64,000 nucleotides of DNA from Glycomyces sp. YM15. Its GTDB lineage: Bacteria; Actinomycetota; Actinomycetes; Mycobacteriales; Micromonosporaceae. The notes under the pieces were generated by a model. The model ran no database searches and was not told where the DNA came from. It was given only the letters and a program-made list of their open reading frames with translations. Shown here piece by piece: positions 59,279-64,000 of the stretch. Made by a program: the position numbers and the translations under genes. The stretch spans positions 62,001 through 126,000 of the forward strand of contig NZ_JAERMK010000010.1 of assembly GCF_016918015.1 (NCBI RefSeq). The letters are read 5' to 3'. Every line of letters starts with the position of its first letter. The stretch's first letter is position 1.

Positions 59279-60670
59279 ATGACGGAGTTCGAAGTCAAGG
59301 ACCCCGCGACCGGCCGGACGGTCGGAGCCGTGCCGGACGGCGGCCCGGCCGAGGCCGCCGCCGCGGTCGACGCCGCAGCGGCCGCGGCTCGCGAATGGTC
59401 CGCCACGCCGCCGCGTCGCCGGTCCGAGATCCTCCACCGCGCGTTCGAGCTGATGATGAGCGGCCGCCACCGGCTGGCCTCGCTCATCGTGGCGGAGAAC
59501 GGCAAGGCGGCCGCCGACGCGCAAGCCGAGGTCCGCTATTCGGCCGAGTTCTTCCGTTGGTACGCCGAAGAGGCGGTGCGCCCTGCCGGGGCGTACGGCC
59601 CCTCCCCGGCGGGCGGCACCCGGACCGTGGTGACCCAGCGGCCGGTGGGCATCGCCGCGCTGGTCACCCCCTGGAACTTCCCGGCGGCCATGGCCGCCCG
59701 CAAGATCGGGCCCGCTCTGGCGGCCGGCTGCACCGTCGTGCTCAAACCGGCGGCGGAGACGCCGCTGACCGCGCTCGCTCTGGTCCGCTTGCTGACCGAG
59801 GCCGGCGTCCCCGACGGCGTTGTGAACATCGTGACCACGACCCGCGCATCCTCGGTGGTCACCGCTTGGATGGAGGACCCCCGGGTCCGCAAGCTCTCGT
59901 TCACCGGCTCCACCGAGATCGGACGGAAACTCCTGCGGCACGCGGCGGACCGGGTGGTCAACGTGTCGATGGAGCTAGGCGGGAACGCGCCCTTCATCGT
60001 CACTGCGGACGCGGACCTCGACGCCGCAGTGGACGGCGCGATGGTCGCCAAATTCCGCGGCGGCGGGCAGGCCTGCACCGCGGCCAACCGGTTCTACGTC
60101 CATGCCGATGTCGCAGAGGAGTTCCTGTCCCGCTTCGGAAAGCGGGTGGCGACGCTGCGGGTGGGGCCGGGCTCGGACCCACGCACCGACATCGGCCCAC
60201 TGATCAACGCGGAAGCCGTCGACAGCGTGACGAACTTGGTCGACTCGGCTCTGGCCGCCGGGGCCCGCGTCGTGGCGCAAGCCGAGCTGCCAAGGGGCGG
60301 CACCGGTCACTTCTTCACCCCGACGCTGCTCGCCGATGTGCCCGCCGACGCCGAGATCGTCCAGCAGGAGATCTTCGGCCCGGTGGCGCCGGTGGTGACC
60401 TGGACCGATGAGGCCGCATTGCTCCGCGAGGTCAACGGCACCGAGATGGGCCTGGCCGCCTACGTCTATTCCGGTGACCTGGGGCAGGCCTTGCGCCTGG
60501 GCGAATCGATCGAGGCGGGCATGGTCGGCCTGAACCGCGGCATCGTCTCCGACCCGTCCGCCCCTTTCGGCGGAGTCAAGCAGAGCGGCCTCGGCCGCGA
60601 GGGCGCCCGCGAAGGCCTCCACGAGTTCACCGAGACCCAGTACCTGTCGCTCGCCTGGCCCGAGGTTTGA
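59279..60670 (+). CDS. gabD: Succinate-semialdehyde dehydrogenase
   Basis: 463 residues. The catalytic Cys is in GGGQACTAANRF and the Glu in SMELGGNAPF. The N-terminus is short, as in GabD/Sad proteins. It oxidises succinate semialdehyde to succinate, completing entry into the TCA cycle. Start behind AGAAGGAG; same transcription unit as gabT. It is the third aldehyde dehydrogenase in the block. Confidence 0.87.
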   Translation: MTEFEVKDPATGRTVGAVPDGGPAEAAAAVDAAAAAAREWSATPPRRRSEILHRAFELMMSGRHRLASLIVAENGKAAADAQAEVRYSAEFFRWYAEEAVRPAGAYGPSPAGGTRTVVTQRPVGIAALVTPWNFPAAMAARKIGPALAAGCTVVLKPAAETPLTALALVRLLTEAGVPDGVVNIVTTTRASSVVTAWMEDPRVRKLSFTGSTEIGRKLLRHAADRVVNVSMELGGNAPFIVTADADLDAAVDGAMVAKFRGGGQACTAANRFYVHADVAEEFLSRFGKRVATLRVGPGSDPRTDIGPLINAEAVDSVTNLVDSALAAGARVVAQAELPRGGTGHFFTPTLLADVPADAEIVQQEIFGPVAPVVTWTDEAALLREVNGTEMGLAAYVYSGDLGQALRLGESIEAGMVGLNRGIVSDPSAPFGGVKQSGLGREGAREGLHEFTETQYLSLAWPEV

Positions 60671-60783
60671 CTTACAGCGTGCCCAGGCGAAGCCGACCCG
60701 GGCGATTGGCGGGGATAAGAGGATTCGAGCTCTTGGCTTTCGGCTCTCGCGATGTGGACCCTCCTCGGTCGAGGTACTTGTGG

Positions 60784-60832
60784 CCCGCCCCTCTTAAGCG
60801 GGTTTCGGGTGATACCCGATCATGGGTTCAAA
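60784..60832 (+). pseudogene. Partial tRNA-Ser(GCT) copy (possible att remnant)
   Basis: A degenerate anticodon arm (stem CCCGC/GCGGG, enlarged loop) runs into a complete variable arm and the first half of the T arm. 60795-60832 is identical to the intact tRNA at 43538-43575. The match ends abruptly in the T loop; no 3' acceptor follows and no D arm precedes. Most likely an attachment-site scar or decayed tRNA from an integrated element. Confidence 0.7.
60795..60832 (+). repeat. 38-bp direct repeat, copy 2
   Basis: Identical to 43538-43575 in tRNA-Ser(GCT), same orientation. It defines the right boundary of a ~17-kb segment. Confidence 0.85.
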
Positions 60833-60973
60833 GGGCTCGGCGCCGCTTCGACTACGCCGTCGCAGGCCTGGAATCCTTCGCAGGCACTGGACTATGGACA
60901 GCCGCCATCACCTGGCGAGGAACACCGCCTTCCATGAGGCCATGCGGAGTCGAGGCGACGTGTCCGGTCGGGC

Positions 60974-61924
60974 TCAGGCGGCGGCCGAACGCAGACGTTC
61001 GGCGAAGCGGCGGAACCCCTCACGGAACGCGTCAGTAGCCTCGATCGTGAAGTCGGCGTCGAGGAAAGCGAGTGCGGCGAGCGGCCACTCCCACGAGTCA
61101 AGGCCTATGGCCACGCGGGTGCGTCCGCCGTCGAGCACGCTGAGTTCGACGGTGTCGTGACGGAACGCCTCGGCAACGGCCGCCGGGGGCGCTTCGACGA
61201 CGAACACGACGGGCTGCCGGTCCTTGCCGATGCCCTCGGCGAGGTAGTCGACGGCGGGTGGAGCGGGCCGCGGGTCGAACCGGGTCGTGGACAGGCGCAG
61301 ACCGGAAAGGCGGTCGGTCCGGAAGACCCGCCAGTCGCCGCGGCCGAGATCCCAGCCGAGGAGGAACCAGCGCTGGAGGTGGTGGACTTGGCGGTAGGGC
61401 TCGACGCGGCGCGACGAGACCACGCCGTCCTTGCGCTCGTAGTCGAAGGCGACGACCTGCCGGGCCGCGATCGCGTCGGCGAGCTCACCGAGGTCTCCCG
61501 CGCTGGTGCTCGGGGCGCGGACCTCGCTGGTCTCCAAGCTGGAGCGGACCCGCGCGATCCGGGGACGCAGCCGTTTGGGCAGGTACTGCTCGACCTTTCC
61601 GTAAGCGCGGGTGGCGGCTTCGTCGACCGAACCCTCATCGGCGCTGCCGGTGGACGCCAGCGCGGCGAGGCCCAGCAGGACCGCGATGGCCTCGTCGTCC
61701 TCGAGCATGAGCGGCGGCATCACGGCACCGGCAGTGAGCCGGTAGTGGCCGCCGGGACCCGGGCGCGTCTCGACCGGGTAGCCGTACTCGCGCAGGCGGT
61801 CGATGTCCCGCCGCAGCGTCCGTGGGCTGACACCGAGCCTCGCGGCGAGTTCACCGCCGCCGAACGCGCGGCCGGTCTGCAGCGATGCCAGGAGCGAGAG
61901 CATCCGGCGGGTGACATCGGACAT
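60974..61924 (-). CDS. WYL-domain transcriptional regulator (YafY type)
   Basis: 316 residues. An N-terminal helix-turn-helix (ELAARLGVSPRTLRRDIDRL) precedes a WYL domain (~140-210: VVAFDYERKDGVVSSRRVEP, WFLLGWDLGRGDWRVFRTDR), which senses ligands or nucleic acid in other members. The ATG at 61924 follows GGGGAG. It is divergent, with a 63-base gap, from the UvrA-like ABC gene and probably controls it. Confidence 0.85.
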   Translation of the reverse strand: MSDVTRRMLSLLASLQTGRAFGGGELAARLGVSPRTLRRDIDRLREYGYPVETRPGPGGHYRLTAGAVMPPLMLEDDEAIAVLLGLAALASTGSADEGSVDEAATRAYGKVEQYLPKRLRPRIARVRSSLETSEVRAPSTSAGDLGELADAIAARQVVAFDYERKDGVVSSRRVEPYRQVHHLQRWFLLGWDLGRGDWRVFRTDRLSGLRLSTTRFDPRPAPPAVDYLAEGIGKDRQPVVFVVEAPPAAVAEAFRHDTVELSVLDGGRTRVAIGLDSWEWPLAALAFLDADFTIEATDAFREGFRRFAERLRSAAA

Positions 61925-61987
61925 GCTCCCCAGTGTGCCTGAAGACGCGGTCAGGAACCGGCCGCATCTCCGCTTAGCGTCTGATCC

Positions 61988-64000
61988 ATGAACGAACGCA
62001 TGATCCGCATCCGTGGCGCCAGAGCCAACAATCTCAAGTCGGTGGACCTGGAAGTGCCGCGCGGAAGCCTGACCGTGTTCGCGGGGCCGTCCGGCTCCGG
62101 GAAGTCGTCGCTGGTGTTCGACACGATCGCCGCCGAGGCCGGCCACCAGGTCAACGAAACCTACCCGCCGTTCTTGCGGAACCGGCTGCCGAAGTGGACG
62201 CGGCCCGAGGCCGACGAGATCTCGGGCCTCTCGCCAGTGGTCGTCATCGACCAGCGCCGGCTCGGCGGCAACGCCCGGTCGACCGTCGGGACGATCACCG
62301 ACGCGTGGACGTACCTGCGGCTGCTCTACTCACGGATCGGCAAGCCGCATCTCGGCGAGTCGAACCGCTTCTCGTTCAACGAACCCGCCGGGATGTGCCC
62401 GACCTGCTCGGGCCTCGGCGAGGCCGTGGAGATCGACGTCGCGTCGTTCCTCGACCTCGACCGAACGCTGAAGGAGGGCGCGATCCTTCTGCCCGGCTTC
62501 GTGGACGGCGGCTACTGGCTCTCCAAGTACACCGACATCAGATCGTTCCCGGTCGACGCGCCGCTGCGGGACTGGACCGAACGCGAGCGCCTCGCGCTGC
62601 TGTACGGCGGCGAGCATGCCGACCGGCTCGGTGTGAAGCCGCCGGCCGATTTCGAGGGCTTGGTGGCGTGGTTCGAGCGGATCTACCTGCACACCTCCGA
62701 CAGTCTGTCGGACCGCAAGCAGGAGGCCATCGACCGGTTCACGAGATCGGGCAGGTGCCCGGACTGCGGCGGCGACCGGTTGAACGCCGAGGCCCGGGCC
62801 GTGACCGTACTCGGCCGCACCATCGGCGAGATGGCGCTCATGGAGGTCGCCGAACTCGCGGACGTCGTTGCGGGCGTGCAGGACGCGGCTGTGGCACCGG
62901 TGGCGTCGGCTCTGGTGGAGCGGCTGCGCGCGATGGACGCGATCGGCCTCGGCTACCTGCACCTAGGGCGGGCCACGACAAGCCTGTCCGGGGGCGAGTC
63001 GCAGCGGGTGAAGACCGTGAAGCACCTGGGCAGCAGCCTGATCGAGATGCTGTACATCTTCGACGAACCCACGGTCGGCCTGCACCCGCAGGATGTCCAC
63101 TCCATGATCGGGCTGCTGAAGCGGCTGCGGGACAAGGGGAACACGGTGCTCGTAGTCGAGCACGACCCGGCCGTGATGGCGGTTGCCGACCAGATCGTCG
63201 AGATCGGGCCCGACGGAGGCACCGCCGGCGGCAGGGTGGTCTTCCACGGGACGTTCGACCAGCTCCGCAAAGCCGACACGCCGACCGCGCTCGCACTCGC
63301 GCAAGCGGCCCCGGCTGGCGCCGCGCCACGCGAATCCGCCGAAGTGATCACGGTCGGGCCAGCTGATCGCAACAACCTGCAGAGCGTCACCGTCGACATT
63401 CCGACCGGCGTGCTGACCGTGCTCACCGGCGTCGCCGGGTCCGGGAAATCGAGCCTGGCGGTCGAACTCGTCGAGCAGCACGGCGCGATCGTCGTCGACC
63501 AGCGCCCCGTCACGGCCAACCGCCGGTCGACGCCGATCACCTATACCGGGATCGCGGCGTCGGTCCGGCGGCTGTTCGCGAAGGAGAGCGGTCTGCCCGC
63601 CAAGTACTTCAGCGCCAATTCCGAAGGGGCCTGCCCTGTCTGCAAAGGGCACGGTGTCGTCTACACCGATCTCGCGTTCATGGACGGACAGGAGGCCGAA
63701 TGTGAGACGTGCGGAGGGCGCCGGTTCACGGAGGAGGCGCTCCGGCACCGCGTCGACGGGCTCACCATCGCCGACGTGGCGGACCTGACCATCTCTGTGG
63801 CGCTGCAACGGCTCTCGGATCCGACCATCCGCCGGGGCCTGCACCACCTCGACCGCGTCGGGCTCGGCTACCTGCGTCTCGGCCAGCCGCTCTCGACGCT
63901 CTCGGGCGGAGAGTGCCAGCGCGTCAAGATCGCGAGGGAACTGCGCGAGGCCGCCGAACCGTCGCTGTACGTGCTCGACGAGCCGACGACCGGGCTGCAT
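61988..64000 (+). CDS. UvrA-like ABC protein (DrrC/class II type), cut by the window end
   Basis: 671 codons from the ATG at 61988, still open at the last base. Two ABC modules are visible: Walker A GPSGSGKSS near 33-41 and GVAGSGKSS near 480, signatures LSGGESQRVK near 333 and LSGGECQRVK near 637, and DEPTVGLH/DEPTTGLH. Zinc pairs CPTCSGLG, CPDCGGDRLN, CPVCKGHG and CETCGG are UvrA-type. The first part is shorter than in housekeeping UvrA and lacks its long UvrB-binding insert, so a drug- or DNA-ligand-resistance role like DrrC is likelier. The C-terminus is missing. Confidence 0.88.
   Translation, partial: MNERMIRIRGARANNLKSVDLEVPRGSLTVFAGPSGSGKSSLVFDTIAAEAGHQVNETYPPFLRNRLPKWTRPEADEISGLSPVVVIDQRRLGGNARSTVGTITDAWTYLRLLYSRIGKPHLGESNRFSFNEPAGMCPTCSGLGEAVEIDVASFLDLDRTLKEGAILLPGFVDGGYWLSKYTDIRSFPVDAPLRDWTERERLALLYGGEHADRLGVKPPADFEGLVAWFERIYLHTSDSLSDRKQEAIDRFTRSGRCPDCGGDRLNAEARAVTVLGRTIGEMALMEVAELADVVAGVQDAAVAPVASALVERLRAMDAIGLGYLHLGRATTSLSGGESQRVKTVKHLGSSLIEMLYIFDEPTVGLHPQDVHSMIGLLKRLRDKGNTVLVVEHDPAVMAVADQIVEIGPDGGTAGGRVVFHGTFDQLRKADTPTALALAQAAPAGAAPRESAEVITVGPADRNNLQSVTVDIPTGVLTVLTGVAGSGKSSLAVELVEQHGAIVVDQRPVTANRRSTPITYTGIAASVRRLFAKESGLPAKYFSANSEGACPVCKGHGVVYTDLAFMDGQEAECETCGGRRFTEEALRHRVDGLTIADVADLTISVALQRLSDPTIRRGLHHLDRVGLGYLRLGQPLSTLSGGECQRVKIARELREAAEPSLYVLDEPTTGLH

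Larger units (their letters stand above)
60671..60973. other. Non-coding stretch holding the tRNA-Ser fragment
   Basis: No gene is seen. It contains the partial tRNA-Ser(GCT) copy at 60784-60832 between gabD and the WYL regulator gene, and marks the right edge of the catabolic block. Confidence 0.6.

Overview
The window is very GC-rich throughout and reads as chromosomal DNA of an actinobacterium. The taxon-informative signs are a mycothiol synthase (mshD), a HAIR-type (HspR) operator in front of clpB, an IdeR/DtxR-like box in front of a FhuF-type iron-sulfur protein, a CebR-like operator between two cellulose genes, Tat-type signal peptides and frequent GTG starts. The genus cannot be fixed from sequence alone.

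Layout. 0.1-8.1 kb: a membrane SPFH/flotillin protein, a 1636-residue AAA ATPase of the DUF3686 'DNA-repair ATPase' type, and a BRCT-like protein with an acidic Glu-Pro tail. 8.3-11.0 kb: clpB behind its HAIR operator. 11.0-12.8 kb: no convincing intact gene; it holds tandem repeats and an AT-richer gene relic. 12.8-18.9 kb: secreted and envelope proteins, including two DUF6528-type paralogues, one with a clean internal deletion, plus a lipoprotein, an M15/extensin-like protein, a MOSC protein and an I36 inhibitor. 19.2-24.5 kb: SNF2 helicase, SWIM zinc-finger protein and a basic-tailed unknown protein. 24.6-27.7 kb: divergent expansin-CBM2 and GH5 cellulase-CBM2. 27.7-43.4 kb: housekeeping and conserved genes, namely tRNA-Arg, an AlkZ-like glycosylase, groES-like/tyrA/DUF885 operon, AI-2E permease and DinG helicase, a phosphate transporter pair, Nudix, mshD, an integrase relic, tRNA-Ser(TGA), a FhuF-like protein and a CPBP protease.

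43.5-60.8 kb is the most interesting part. It is a catabolic block that begins beside an intact tRNA-Ser(GCT) and ends beside a partial copy of the same tRNA carrying a 38-bp identical segment. This suggests an old tRNA-targeted island of about 17 kb. The block encodes an APC permease, a five-gene operon (CHMS-type aldehyde dehydrogenase, homoprotocatechuate-type extradiol dioxygenase, FAH-family hydrolase, PuuC-like dehydrogenase, PuuD-like hydrolase), a MarR regulator with an acetoacetate-decarboxylase-like enzyme, a PuuA-like gamma-glutamyl-amine ligase with a cytochrome P450, a flavin/2Fe-2S reductase, and a LysR/gabT/gabD unit. Six copies of a 16-bp palindrome (core CRTTYG-N4-CRAAYG) sit in pairs in three promoter regions and would tie nearly all of these genes into one regulon, most simply that of the MarR protein. 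The set resembles the gamma-glutamylation route from amines to GABA and succinate, but PuuB (the flavin amine oxidase) is missing and a P450 with its own reductase stands in the cluster. A partial meta-cleavage module is fused into the same operon. This combination is the best candidate in the window for an undescribed pathway.

60.97-64.0 kb: a WYL/YafY-type regulator divergent from a UvrA-like ABC protein that runs off the right edge.
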